Shown in pieces: positions 1-13,100 of a stretch of 64,000 nucleotides of DNA. Each line of letters starts with the position of its first letter. The first letter of the stretch is position 1. The notes under the pieces were generated by a model, which was given only the letters and a program-made list of their open reading frames with translations, was not told the origin of the DNA and did not search any database. This DNA is from Mugil cephalus. Its lineage: Eukaryota; Chordata; Actinopteri; Mugiliformes; Mugilidae. The translations under genes and the position numbers were made by a program. The DNA is taken from NCBI RefSeq assembly GCF_022458985.1, contig NC_061771.1, positions 14,547,001-14,611,000 on the forward strand, in the 5' to 3' direction.

Positions 1-249
1 GAGTATGGAGTTTTGAAACCTGTAATTAAACATATTTTGTGCATAAAATTCAGAAAATGTGAATGTCATGCTGCCCATTCTTGTTCTCATGCTCTTTATT
101 GTTAAATTATAGACCCAATACTTTTTTTTGTCATCAACTCAGACTATATATATATATATAAAGTTTAATTGGAATAAATGTTAAATAATTTTCAAAACAT
201 GTGCAGCATTTCTGTAACTTGAGATTAGGTTTTGAACAAATTTTTTGTT

Positions 250-516
250 TTAAAGATGAACCTCAGTGACGCTGCCAGAGGAGAGAGCGATCCAGAAGAA
301 GCTGTCTGGTAACAATAAAGGGTGAATAGATCTACCACTGATTAAATCTAAGTAACCAAACACAACTTTTGTGTCTGATATTAATAATTTTCTTATTCTC
401 TCACGCTCCTCAGGATAAAAGTTCCAAGTTTGTTCTTCAACAACAAGTTTCCCTGAGGCATCTTCAAAGAAATTATGTAATCCACAATTCTCCTGTAAAG
501 CCAATATGTAACACAA
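250..516 (-). other. Orphan open exon-like ORF, function unknown
   Basis: An open stretch reads about 83 residues from a good splice acceptor (TTTACAG near 493) to a TAA. Composition is ordinary protein (W, F, charged residues, no low complexity), including the segments NFFEDASGKLVVEEQTW and YPEERERIRKLL. It lies just downstream of the likely poly(A) signal of the odam-like gene, so it is not part of that gene's main transcript. It could be the last exon of an overlapping gene, an alternative 3' exon, or a fossil exon. I do not recognise the family. Confidence 0.3.
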
Positions 517-552
517 TCAAAAGTTCTCACACAATTCAGTTGGGCAATGTTC

Positions 553-558
553 TTTATT
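553..558 (-). terminator. Poly(A) signal of odam-like gene
   Basis: AATAAA on the minus strand, 82 nt past the TAG stop, the only close poly(A) signal, giving a very short 3' UTR as is common for SCPP genes. Confidence 0.6.
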
Positions 559-639
559 TAACATGTTGTGAAAGCAACTGCTACTAACCAAAGACACTAT
601 AATGTTTTGTTTGCCTTGTTGTTAGTTCCCAGGTGACTT

Positions 640-2569
640 CTAAGGCTCGAACAGGAAGGGGAAGTTGCCGTTACCCTGTAAAAATAAACAAGCTTTGTTA
701 TTCATAACCTGTGTATAAATGTTCATGAATATGTAAAGGTCCTTGTTGGAAATCCTACCTCATCAACCCCAGGGCCAGATGCGTCACCACGAGGATCAGG
801 TGGAACTGTAGTGGACTGTTTATGCGTTCCCTGTGGCCAAGTCTGACAGAATGAGAGACAAAGGCTAGTTAAACTACACGGACGCAACTAGAACTAGAAA
901 AAAGAATAAACGAAAGCTACAGAGGACACTCACTTTTTCAGTCTGCAGCTTTGGTTTGGAAGCCTGCTGGAAGTGGATGATAGGCATCAAAATCAGATTC
1001 AAAACTAAGTTGATATACATATCAAATACATAGAAATAGTAAATAAATAGCAGCTGCAACAAATCTATCGGGGGAAAAATATGTCAGAAATGCACGTTTG
1101 AAAATACATCACAAATCACCAGCTGATAAATGAGACCCCAAATCACTCAGTACTTCTTGCAGCCCGCTGTTAAGACACGTCGACGTTGTGGTCAGCATGG
1201 CAGGCAGATGTCATTGCATCACAGGCAACACATCCACACAGTCGTGACTCACCATCTGCAGCTATGTTATTATCGTTACATCTTGTCTGTGAGTCACTCT
1301 GGGACTTCTACAAGTTAATTTGAGGTGACACAGAGAGAGCACATGATATTTCTGATATTTTAGCCATTTTTTTTTTTTACCTTATGAATATTTGTGTTTC
1401 CCTAAAATGGCCATTGAACATTTCTGTACTAATCTGTAGAGAATGATTTTTATTCCACAAATAATTTTAAAAAAATGAATCTTTGAAATTCAAAGACAAG
1501 TGAGGTCTTGTTCTTTTGATCGCTTCAGATTTTTATTTATTTTCAGTCTAACCTGCAGAGGGAGCTGTGGTCTCTGCGTGGCTCTCTCCAGGTTCTGCTG
1601 ACCGTTGTTGGGCTGCAGCACGACTGTATTCCTCTGCTGGGGGTAACCGTAAGGTGGCACAAAGTATGGGTAACCCTGTGGAGGGAGGAGTGAATTTCAG
1701 ACGACAGTGAGCATTTGGACAAAGATACTGACAACATTAACACACAGGACATGGTATGTGATTTCATACCTGCTGTCTGTGTATCTGAGGAAATCCGTAA
1801 GATGGATAGTGAAACTGTGGGAACATCTAAGAGATTTAAAACAATTATTAGCTGAGATTCTACCACATTGTTACTGTTGCTGTGCTCCCAGACTGCTGTG
1901 CTGTACCTGCATGTGGTTTTGGGCCTGCTGAGGCACATTAGGATTGTTGGGGTCCAGTGGAGGCCCTTGCTGCTCTTGCTGGCCGTTCGGGATGACTACA
2001 GGTGTGAGCTGGTTGCCCTGGTTGGGGAACAACAGCTGGGGTCCCTGGGCTCCAAAAGGACCTCCCAGCTGAGGGTTAAAGTTCACCAACTGTGGGGTGA
2101 GTAACACGTCAGGCTGCTGCTGCTGGAACACATACTGTGGTAATATTGACGAGGCCTGGAGAGGAGGTGATATATTTTTTTTTAGCAGTTTGCATTTGCA
2201 AAGCAGACATTTGAAGTTACTTAAATTTTACCCGGGCACAGTCTGTACCTGTGTTTGTCCGAGAGCTGCAAGAGTTAACCCGTTCAGTCTCAGGATCTGA
2301 AGACACAAAAGGCTTGAATTACATGGGCACAAAATGTGGCGCGCAACACTTACAAACACTTTAACATTTATTTACCTCATTGCTGTTACTTGCAATGATG
2401 CCAATCTGTACCTAAAGATACAACATTAAAAAAAATCAGTTAATCTACCATTTAAAGTGGCTCATTATGTGGATGCGTATATAATACAACAGCTAAAGAT
2501 GTAACTTACCGGCAAAGCAAAGCTTGATCTGAACAGGCAGATTAAGAGAAGGACGGTTTGCAGCTTCAT
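640..2569 (-). CDS. odam: P/Q-rich SCPP, odontogenic ameloblast-associated (ODAM)-like
   Basis: Secreted enamel/enameloid-matrix type protein, 240 aa. Coding exons (minus): 2510-2569, 2376-2411, 2249-2296, 1907-2155, 1770-1826, 1553-1675, 934-963, 759-842, 640-675; every intron is phase 0, the SCPP hallmark. The start is the ATG at 2569, just after an acceptor (TATCCTGCAG), so exon 1 (about 2687-2717) is untranslated, again as in SCPPs. Residues 1-18 are a signal peptide (MKLQTVLLLICLFRSSFA). Mature start is LPVQIGIIASNSNE; the ASNSNE motif matches the N-terminus of ODAM as I recall it, then LRLNGLTLAALGQTQ. The body is Q/P/N rich and the C-terminus is NFPFLFEP. Family assignment is firm; the ODAM name is inferred from that motif and could be another P/Q-rich SCPP such as scpp5. 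Confidence 0.75.
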
Positions 2570-2680
2570 GGTGTCCTGCAGGATACAAAAACAAGCCTAT
2601 ATGTGTTGTTAACCTTTCCGTGCATTTCACCAAGATACAAAGAAAACTTTCCAGAGAGAAAATGTGCAGTATCTACCTGG

Positions 2681-2751
2681 TCTTACCGTTTCTCTGGTTC
2701 TGCTTTCTGCTCCTGAGTCTGGCTCCTTGCCTCGTCCACATCCCTTTTAAA
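2681..2751 (-). promoter_or_regulatory. Promoter and untranslated exon 1 of odam-like gene
   Basis: Minus strand carries ATTTAAAA (TATA-like, 2744-2751) followed by a short exon ending AGAAACG before a GTAAGA donor (2681-2686). It joins exon 2 at 2574. Start site inferred near 2717. Confidence 0.5.
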
Positions 2752-2759
2752 TTCTCCAC

Positions 2760-4415
2760 CACCAACCCGTCCAGACAATATGCGGTCGGCGTGACAGACA
2801 TTTCTCATGGCATCAGACTCAGACACTTACAACACTGAACAGGTAACTATGTCATTAGGTGTAAGTCACGTCTCTAAAACCCCATGACACGGTCACATGC
2901 AAGCTAACAAGTCTCTAAGGAATCTCCATTCAAAGCCGAACGCACTTTCCCACACTCAGATTTTAAGACAATCACTGTTTTGCTTATACAGGTCAGAACT
3001 CTTCTTCGAGTTAGACGTCCGTTTTACAAAATGCAGTCGCTATGGATTCTCTTACGTTCACAGTATGTGCATATTTTAAAGTGGAAATCTTGAGTGTGTA
3101 ATCATGGGGTTTAAGTTCAACAGGAATTTTGGCTTGTCATGAGGAAAAAAAGCTGGGAGCTTATAATCAGACATTTGTCAGAGGTTGTTCATCGTGCTCA
3201 GACTGATGTTGGCATCTAATTGGCAAATCATCAGTACTAACAGTGGACTGTGTTGAGATTTATGGATTAAAAAGACACCAATACGCACACACACACACAC
3301 ACACTGAGGAACTGTGTGTTTTTCTCACTTTGAGTCTGCACAGAGAAGATGGACTACCCGTGCATTGGTTCAGTAAAATGTGCAAACAACGTTTAACTAT
3401 AATCTGTTTTTGATTCAAACACATTCAATGTTTTGGTTAGTTTGTTTTGTTTTTTTTAGTAGTAAGCTGGAAATGACACTGACAGCTTTTCTGATGCACT
3501 TTAGCCTGTCACGTCAAAAAAAAAAAAAAAAAAATCAATAAAAAATTATGTTTAGATGTTTGTATTCTTTTTAGGGCATGTTTTGCAGATGTTTTGGCAC
3601 ATGTGCAAAAGAATAAGACGTTCATCACAGTTTGCATAATAACCACTTGCTTGTGGCTTGTTAATCAAAACTGACGAGTGGATTCCCAGTGAAACCCATT
3701 TTTTTAAATTCTGTTCTTGTGTCATTGTGTAAAATGACCCATTCAGATATGAAATAAATAAATAAATCTTAGATACACGTATTTAGATAGATCTGTGACA
3801 TGAACTATCAGGGATAAATTGCTTAACAGGTAATTGTAAGGAAATAGGAGTCACAATCAACCAATCTAATTTGGCAGCATATCTATGTTGTCACTAACAT
3901 TTATGAACATGAAGCAACAGCTTGATTAACAGAAACATGCTCAGTGAGAAGAATGGATGCTGCTCTTGGGGAGATCCCTGGCAATCAACTGTGTAACTTT
4001 ACATGAAAGATCAAATGTGATTTTTCTGCTTTCAGTGCACGTCACATGTCATTGCTCTACCGTTGAATATATTGTCCAAATATACACAGCTAAAAAGGCA
4101 ATCAACAAAAAGTAGATCTAAACTTATTTCTATATGAGGAACACTTTCACGGCAAAATGTTATCTCATACTGTATCTCGTTAGAGTTCTTAAAATTTTCT
4201 TAGTTCACATTTTATTCTGCATCAAACTTCCAGCCAAGCTCGTTTGAGTTATGCCAACATGATGCTCCATAATAATAATGGTCCTTCTGCTTATTTTCCT
4301 TTAGATGGCAGCAGAGATCCACAATGAATTCTGTTTCTCTTTCAGTTCCTGGGTGAAAATGTGATAGTCTGAAATCATAAAACACTTTAATTTTAATTAA
4401 ATTTTAATTTTAAGT
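2760..4415. other. Intergenic, no gene seen
   Basis: Between the two P/Q-rich SCPP genes. AT-rich, with a (CA)n tract at about 3286-3304, a poly(A) run near 3516-3534 and no convincing exon on either strand. Confidence 0.6.
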
Positions 4416-4565
4416 TGAGTTTATTGATCAAAAACCCAGCCTGAAACAAACCACTGTCACATTGTGTCACAGAGAAAAGCAAAATCACTCAAGTCATATT
4501 TGATTCTGGTGCTGCATATCATATATCGCTTGCACATTTTATAATGTTACAGTAACATTGATGAC

Positions 4566-5798
<1,233 letters not shown>

Positions 5799-6264
5799 TT
5801 TGCAACTTCGAACCTGTAAAAAAGGAGAGATATTATATTTTAGTTCGTTTTGCTTCCGATGTGCAAATGCTCAGGCAGATAACAGTAACTTTGTATATAC
5901 AACACCTTTTATCAGGGCCAGAGATTATCACTGACCAATTAGATGGAGGACTGTATTTGTCACCTGTGTGTCATGAGAACATATGATGTGACACATTTTC
6001 TGCAAGATTTAAGAAAATTTAACGCAGTAATCTACTTGTTTTCAAAGACTCTTTACCTTATTTGACCATCTGACATTGTCCTCAGTGCAGCTGAGTGACC
6101 ACAAGAAATAACAGAGTGGTTCAGTCTCTTGGGACGGGTTTCTGGAGGTTTCTGGAAGCTACTGCCTTAAACCCGGTATGAACCATTTTGCGGGTTGCGG
6201 GTTGTGGTCACAGGAGGCAAACAACTGACATCATCACGCAGCACTTTTGTAGATTAGATCATAA

Positions 6265-6490
6265 AAAAAGTGTGTGTGTATGTGGGTGCGTGTTCGTTCT
6301 TGTATCTTTCTGAGGACCAGTTTTATACAACCAGAGTGAGGACATTTGTGGAAAGTGAGGAAATTTTGGCGTCATATTCTTACAAAGCTGTTTAAGGGGT
6401 AAGACTTGGTTTTAGAGTGAAGGTAGGTAATGCATTATGTCAATGAATGTCCTCACAAAGACAGCCATACAAGTGTGTGTGTGCACATGA
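6265..6490 (-). repeat. MITE-like repeat flanked by GT tract, copy 1
   Basis: Contains TATCTTTCTGAGGACCAG at one end and GTCCTCACAAAGACAGCCAT at the other, i.e. imperfect inverted ends, with GT-rich DNA at both edges. A second copy in the opposite orientation lies at 18555-18850. Non-coding; family name not known to me. Confidence 0.7.
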
Positions 6491-7500
6491 GTCTGACTTA
6501 TGCTACTTTTGGGGACCCACACCAGACTGGCGGCTTGTACAGCTGGTACAGTTGGGACTGCTGGGACTGCTGGCGCAACTTTGACAAAATTGTGTAAGAT
6601 GGGTTGAGTCATTATGATTTTTGAAATCAGGTTGCATCACACTCTTCAGCAGAACAGGAGAACTCATAGATATTATTTTGTTCAATCTCAAACTTGCAAA
6701 TACAGTGTTTTAAAAAAATTAGTGCTACACACACTACAGGACATTACTTAGATTATGGGGCCAGATCAGGAAGCATTCAGTGCATCTCCTCACATGATCA
6801 CACAGGGAAGCTGATGTACACAAAATGGAACCTATTGTACCCTTAAATGGTGAAAAACTATTGGTCTACACTCCAGGCCAGCACATAGGGGTTATGCACC
6901 TGAAAGCTAGTTAGCTAACCCCCAAACAAACCCCCCAAAAAAGAAGAAAATAAGATGAAGAAAGAGAACATATGGATAAATAATCATGGATAAGAAAATG
7001 GTTGGGAGTTGTCTGTTCTTCAGTGAGAACTTGAGGTGAAGTATTTCTCAGTTTTTTGACAGTAGTAATCTAGCTAAAACGTATGTACAGACTTGTTTCT
7101 TTCATCTGCATTGTGATATACCAACATAATCGTCTGGATTTTAAATCCTTTATGTCAAATGTGTAATATTAATCAGGTCTGAAAGCAGTTTGGTTATTGG
7201 ATCTTGCTACTTGAGTGAGGTCCAGACAAGGCTTCTCACCTTGTTGTAAGGAAAGAAGAGTAAATTACCATTGGATTAGGCAAGCAGTTGTTATGATTAT
7301 GGTTAAGTCTCCACAGAATTACATAAACTTGCTCAAATATTAGGTACAGTGGTGAAAACTAATGTGTTCAAATATGACAGTCCTGCTGTGAATCTTAAGG
7401 ATATGGTATTCAGGGTTTGTTGAAAATAACTTACAGTTGTTGGTTCATTTGTGTCCATTTTGGAGGCTGGTGTTTGTAGTTGTATTTACTTGTATTGTGT

Positions 7501-7600
7501 TGACACACATTGTAGTCAGTGAGCTATGCTAAATAACAGAACAACAGCACCACACACTACATCCTCCACAATGATCGTACAGTTAAATTAGCACCTTTGT
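7501..7600 (+). repeat. Dispersed repeat, copy 1 of 3
   Basis: Shares the blocks CTAAATAACAGA, ACAGCACCACA-ACTACA and TGATC-TACA-TTAAAT with 40171-40280, and in more diverged form with 62745-62860. No coding capacity. Confidence 0.55.
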
Positions 7601-8473
7601 GACACAGTTTTAACATAAACTTAATGTTGTAACAGTCATGAAGGTGGACTCCATACAGGATTGTTGTATTACACTGGATTAATTTTCACCTGTGTACTTA
7701 ACATTTTAGAAACTGAATGTATATTTATTTTTGGAGACAGACCTTAACCCTATTTCACCACAGCAGGGCTCGGACTGATAGTCATGACTGCAGGAGAGCT
7801 AAATTACCTCTTACACCTTAATTCATAGTATAGCATAGCATTCAAAGTATAAATGTTTCTGTTTTACAGTGGACAATTAAAATACTCGTGTGGAGATACT
7901 TGTCTTTGTACCAACTCAGCTCTAATCACCACAAACATTTCTCAGAACATCTTCATATTTATAAATTGCTCACATGCTTCTGATAGACATTGAGAAATAT
8001 ATGTCATGTACCAACAACATATTTTCCACACATTTTTTCTTTGTTTGGAATCATTACATTTGTTCCAAGTGTGGTCAGATGGTTGTTTTGTCACATACTG
8101 AGGCTGTCTGGGAATGTTTTCTTTTTTTTTTCTTCTGTTGCTGACTGGGCAGCTGACAGCAGACCAGGTAAACACCGTCTGTGGAAGTCTGGTCTGGTGC
8201 TCTGTACTAATTATACACTGTCATCCATCTCCAGTTAAGAAACAGTTTCTTCCTGTTTTCAGTTTTATGTTATGACAAATGATGTTGCAGGACAATAACA
8301 ATAGCTACAGATGGTGTACTGTAAATAAAAGTAAGCGTATATTTTTACCGATGTCTTAAACAAAAAACAACAATGGTTGATTTTATTTCTTTCTTTCTTT
8401 TTATACAAACATATATTAGGCGTATGTACTGAAATAAATGAAACAACCACAACTCAGCTGTTAACATTGATCA

Positions 8474-8479
8474 TTTATT
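8474..8479 (-). terminator. Poly(A) signal for the single-exon secreted protein
   Basis: AATAAA on the minus strand about 115 nt after the TGA stop of the 8594-9220 gene. Confidence 0.55.
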
Positions 8480-8593
8480 AGTCATCGGTTGTTGTGACAA
8501 TGGTTTGTAACACTGATCAACTAGTTATAATATAAAGTTAAATCAGAATGTGGGAATAATTCATGAAGACATATTTTTGAGAGCTGCGGGATC

Positions 8594-9220
8594 TCATTTC
8601 ACTTGTATGTCCTCCGGCTCCATCCCAGAGCATTCTTCCTCCTCTTCTTCGGCTTTGAGAACCTTTATGACTGGAGACTGTGTCCTCCTGTGGCGAGCTG
8701 CAACTGAACGCTGAAACCTCACTATGCCAGCACGATTTCCACCACCAGGCAACCCGGAAATCAGCTGCACTTGGCCAGGAGTCAACACAGCACTCTGAGG
8801 GTTTCCCACAGGATTCCTCTGTGGCAGCACTGCAAACAGCGTACCCCCGGCTTGCTGAGCCACTTGAACCTGTGGATTCACGTTGCCTCCACCTGGTTGC
8901 CCCATGAGAAAGGCCCCACCTTGCTGGATAGCTGTAATGGGAATGAGCTGCTGCAGAGGACCCTGACCTATAGGGTTCCCAATTGGCTGGAAGAAAAATG
9001 ACCCACCAAGCTGGACTAAGCGTCCCAAAATGGGATCACCATTGGGTGGAACTGCATTTTGAGCCACAGTGTTTCCATTGTTACCAGCTGCTGCTGCTGC
9101 TGCTGCTCCTCCATTGTTATTCACTCTTCCATTGGCAAGTGCCTCAGCGCTCCCTGACGACACATCACCCTTCACCACAAGAGCCAGAGTCTGAAAGATA
9201 ACCCAGAGTAGGCAGAACAT
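8594..9220 (-). CDS. Single-exon secreted Q/G/A-rich protein, probable SCPP relative
   Basis: Uninterrupted 208-aa frame. The first 18 residues (MFCLLWVIFQTLALVVKG) form a signal peptide. Then come an Asn/Gly segment with seven alanines, a Q/G/V-rich body with repeated GG and PGG and blocks such as GPLQQLIPITAIQQGG and FAVLPQRNPVG, a basic patch (RSVAARHRRTQ), and an acidic tail with six glutamates. A perfect TATA box at 9272-9278 lies about 50 nt upstream of the ATG, and AATAAA lies at 8474-8479. Position between P/Q-rich SCPPs and sparcl1, plus composition, suggest an SCPP or a derivative (amelotin- or ameloblastin-like), but the usual untranslated exon and split signal peptide are not visible. 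Expression as a gene is well supported; family is inference. Confidence 0.7.
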   Translation of the reverse strand: MFCLLWVIFQTLALVVKGDVSSGSAEALANGRVNNNGGAAAAAAAGNNGNTVAQNAVPPNGDPILGRLVQLGGSFFFQPIGNPIGQGPLQQLIPITAIQQGGAFLMGQPGGGNVNPQVQVAQQAGGTLFAVLPQRNPVGNPQSAVLTPGQVQLISGLPGGGNRAGIVRFQRSVAARHRRTQSPVIKVLKAEEEEEECSGMEPEDIQVK

Positions 9221-9271
9221 GTTTTATCTCAGTGGAAGCAGACAACTGGCAGGTGAAGAACAGCTTCTTTC

Positions 9272-9278
9272 TTTTATA
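9272..9278 (-). promoter_or_regulatory. TATA box of the single-exon secreted protein
   Basis: TATAAAA on the minus strand in the context CTTATAAAAGAAAG. The ATG is 52 nt downstream, so transcription should start near 9245 with a very short leader and no 5' intron. Confidence 0.65.
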
Positions 9279-9543
9279 AGAAGCTCCAGATTCAGGGATT
9301 GCCGAGAGAGGTCCAATCAGAGTCCAACGCTTTATCTCAAAACAACAAGTCACTGTAATCAGCATGACCAAGCTGCCGGCTATTTTTTGCTTTGTTGCCT
9401 TACACAGGGCTATTATTCAGGATTAAGTGGCAAACCAAACTAGGTATCAGTGACTTGCATTGTTGCAGAGGACACATATTCACGAGTCATGAAGGCACTC
9501 AGAAATTCACCACGGATCATAAGCTGGTCTTCTTCTTCTTCAC

Positions 9544-9549
9544 TTTATT
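9544..9549 (-). terminator. Likely poly(A) signal of sparcl1
   Basis: AATAAA on the minus strand, about 580 nt past the sparcl1 stop; gives a 3' UTR of ordinary length over otherwise gene-free AT-rich DNA. Confidence 0.4.
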
Positions 9550-10129
9550 TGAGGACAGGAAATACAAGTCATCATTAACAGCAGGGTGCACTGAAATAGT
9601 GTGAAGTTATTTTGGTGTCCATAAAACTTAATGAAGCATAAAATCAGAAGACAAACATTTACAATATTTACTACTAAATCAAGGGACACAATACTAACAT
9701 CTTCCAAGGTGTTGAAATGATCTACTAACCTTTATAATTTAATGGGTAATTCTTCACTAAATCACTCTTACATACAAACCAAATTTATTTGAAACCTCCG
9801 ACCTGTTGTACATTGTTTGCGTATTAATAAGCTCTTGTAAACTTTACCCCCGTTTGGAATGCATTAGAAAACAGATATTCTGGCAAAAATTACTTTCTTA
9901 TTTTTTAACAAGCAATTCTAACAGCTTAACTAAATCACAAATTAACAATTTAAACATCCAAGCATAGCCTAACACATAATAACATCAGTGATTACCAAGG
10001 GTCTTTTAAAGCAGGAGGTAAAAATCTGTGTTGTAACATTTTGAGCAGATAAAATATCAGGAGGCAACTGGTTCAAATGTTGGAGCATCTTCCTCAAGCT
10101 TGTGTAGTAGATGAGGTGCATAAAAAGGC

Positions 10130-13100
10130 TCAGAAAAGCAGGTTGACGTCCATATCCTCTGTGGAGAAAAATGTTGAATAGCATTTAATGTATATTTTCA
10201 GCCATGGAAAAGAACATTGAGACTGCACGTAAAAAGTGTCCAATTTTTCTCTTTGTGTGTAACGATTAACCAAATATTTACAATGTGCACTGAACTGTTC
10301 ACATGCCAAAAGTATTTTAAAGCAACTTATAGAAAGGGTGGCACTTAAAGCACCAGTGTGCAGGGTTTAGGGACATCTAGTGGTGAGCTGCAGATTACAT
10401 CCCACCCTTCCAAGCATTAAGGAGGGCCAAACAGGTGCCAGTATCTACTGCCACCATGGTGTTGTCAACATTATCCCAGATTTCAACCAAATGCACAAAA
10501 CCCACTCTAGCGCTAGTGGTTGATTTGTGTGTTCTGGAAATGCTGAAACATGGCAGCCCATGTTAGTAGACCGGTTCCCAATGTAGATATCCAGGGCTCA
10601 TTGTAAGCCGATGAAAACACAGCTATTTTTTATCAATAGGTAATTATACACTGATAAAAACATAATTATAAATTAAAAATTCTATTTCTGTTAATAGATA
10701 CTTTTAAATGTTACATTTAGCACATATATTTCCCACAACAGGAAGGCGTCACAAATATGAGGATTAATTTTTGTATTCATTACACTTCCCTTCTATTTGT
10801 GTGCTAGTGTTTTAGTTGGTGTGATGTTGCTCTCACCATTCCTGATGCCAAAACAGGAGGTCCACTCTTTAAATGACACCTGTTTGTCTTTGTCAGCATC
10901 ACACTCCTGGAAGAAGAGAGAGGTGCAGTGCTCCATCGGCACTAGAGGGACCCTGAGGGGGGCCAGCTCTGAGTGGGACAAGAACCTGTATCGAAAGAAC
11001 AAAGATTTCATTTTGAACTAAGTTTATAAGTGAAACAAAATCCACACATCATGACTGAGGTTACACTTGGCCCAGTATTGGCTATTACATACATGATTAG
11101 ACCTTTTTGTTGTGTAGTTCAGGTACGAGGAAGGCCGCATCCAGAGCACATACACGTGTTATCATTATATCCATGTCTTCAGTCATTGCTTAAATTATGA
11201 CTAATAATGTAAGATATGCTTGCCGACAAGGGGTTTTGCTCTCCACATGGACCTTTTGTCCCACTTGCAACCAAAATCTGTCAAGTTTGACTGGTTGATA
11301 AAAGTTTGACTGCAAACTGAAATCAAAGGAATTTAATATAATAATTGGCCCAATTGAATATTAAATATTAAACAATACTGTTTACCTATCAGAGGGGTGC
11401 TGGTCCAGTTGAGCGAACTGCCAGTGTACTGGGTAGATGTACATGTTGTAGTTCTTCTCAAAGTCCTGTGCAAGCAGCTCAACTGGGTGATCACCAGCAC
11501 GGAGGCGACGCTCACTCTCAAAGATTTTCCTCACCTAGAAAATACAGAAGACATCAATTTTATTGGTTTTGATCTCTAAACACTAAACCATTGGCAACAT
11601 ACAGTTTAACAATTCCTTTCAGTCTTATCTAAAAAAAAGTGTGACCTAACCCCCACTCCTCTCTGTTCATCTCAGTTCTCAACCCCCACCCTCCCCATAC
11701 CTTTCTTTTCTTTTTTACACCTTTCACTTTTTTTTTTTTTTTTTACAGTAACCAGGGGACAAGGACCTGAAACTTCCTGAGTTTTCCCCTCACCCTGAGT
11801 CTCACCTCTCGGGTTCCTCTACTATCATCACCCCTTTTCATCCCATCCCCTCAACTCTTTTCATCCCAACCCCTCAACTCTTTCTCATCAATTTTCAGCC
11901 CATCTCATTTAATATGTAAAAAGTATTTGCATAAAACATTTTCTTTAACCCTAGGTAAAGATAAATTTTAACCATTAATTGCAGATTTTACACTTAAATT
12001 GAGAATAAATTGATCACTTGGCAAGGCTTCCAACTACATGAGGAGCTTGACTATGAAAGGTGTAGCTTACTCTAAAACGCTGTTTAGGTGTGAGGAATCC
12101 ATGGGACACAGAGTCATGCTCATAAAGCTGCAGGAGCACGTTTTTCAGCCAATCGCGCATACGTAGAGGGAACTGGACCAGTTCAGTGTCAACGCATGGA
12201 GGTATCACTGAGAGAGGGAAACAGATGAGAAGGAAGAGCAGGGTCAACTAGTTATTTTTCCATTGTACTTTCATACTAAGAAGTTGGTGATTAAAGGGTC
12301 CACTCTCACATTTGCAAGCACCAGTGTAATCCAGGTGAAGCCTGTGTCCTTTCTTAGTGCCCTCCAGGTTGCATTTAGTGGCAAAAAGTTCACATGATGT
12401 GTCATATGTGTTGTTGTCGGTCCCACAAACCTTCAAGGAAACAAAAACCATGAATGGAGATGAGTGCTAAGGCTTTGTGGTCGAGTAGATAACAGTCTAA
12501 ACTCAACAGATTGTGCGTACTTACGTGTTCAAATTCATTCACGCTGGGAGGACATTCTGACGGCTCTTGACACACACACTGTGGCTTACTGTTGGCATCA
12601 AGTTTACATGTTTTTCCACGCTTGCAACGGAAATTGTCACATGGATCTAGAAAAAAGGAGAAACACTGCAATCATCTTCGCCCCACAATTCATTATTTTT
12701 TAAAAAAATTGTTAAATTTTCCCAACTTGTTTGGTTTTATCTCATAGTGGAAACCCATGGGCCATGACCTCTCCACATTATCCTCTACATTCCTCTGTCA
12801 TTAGAGTTGGTAGAGCGATTAAATTCAACCTGATCTCTCGTATTCACTTCTTAAGCCTTCAGAGCTGTGTTTTTGTAGTGACTGAGGCACTATTCATGCG
12901 GAAGTTTGAGCAAAATAATCCAGTCAGCAGATTTCCCAGTGAGACTGTTGGGACAGTGCTTTAGTTATATGGTGGAGGTCACTGCAGCTGCTGTCCAAAA
13001 GTATGGACTATACTCCTCAAATTATTTAAAATTAGCGTTTAAAAGATACAGGCAGAACATCCACAGAGACTCTCAGGTCTTTGCACTTGTATTTTCATTT

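Larger units (their letters stand above)
5990..8460. other. Intergenic with dispersed repeats
   Basis: No coding exon is supported except the untranslated first exon of the neighbouring SCPP (to 6057). It holds one copy of a CA-flanked inverted-repeat element (6265-6490) and one copy of a three-copy repeat (7501-7600), described separately. Confidence 0.5.
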
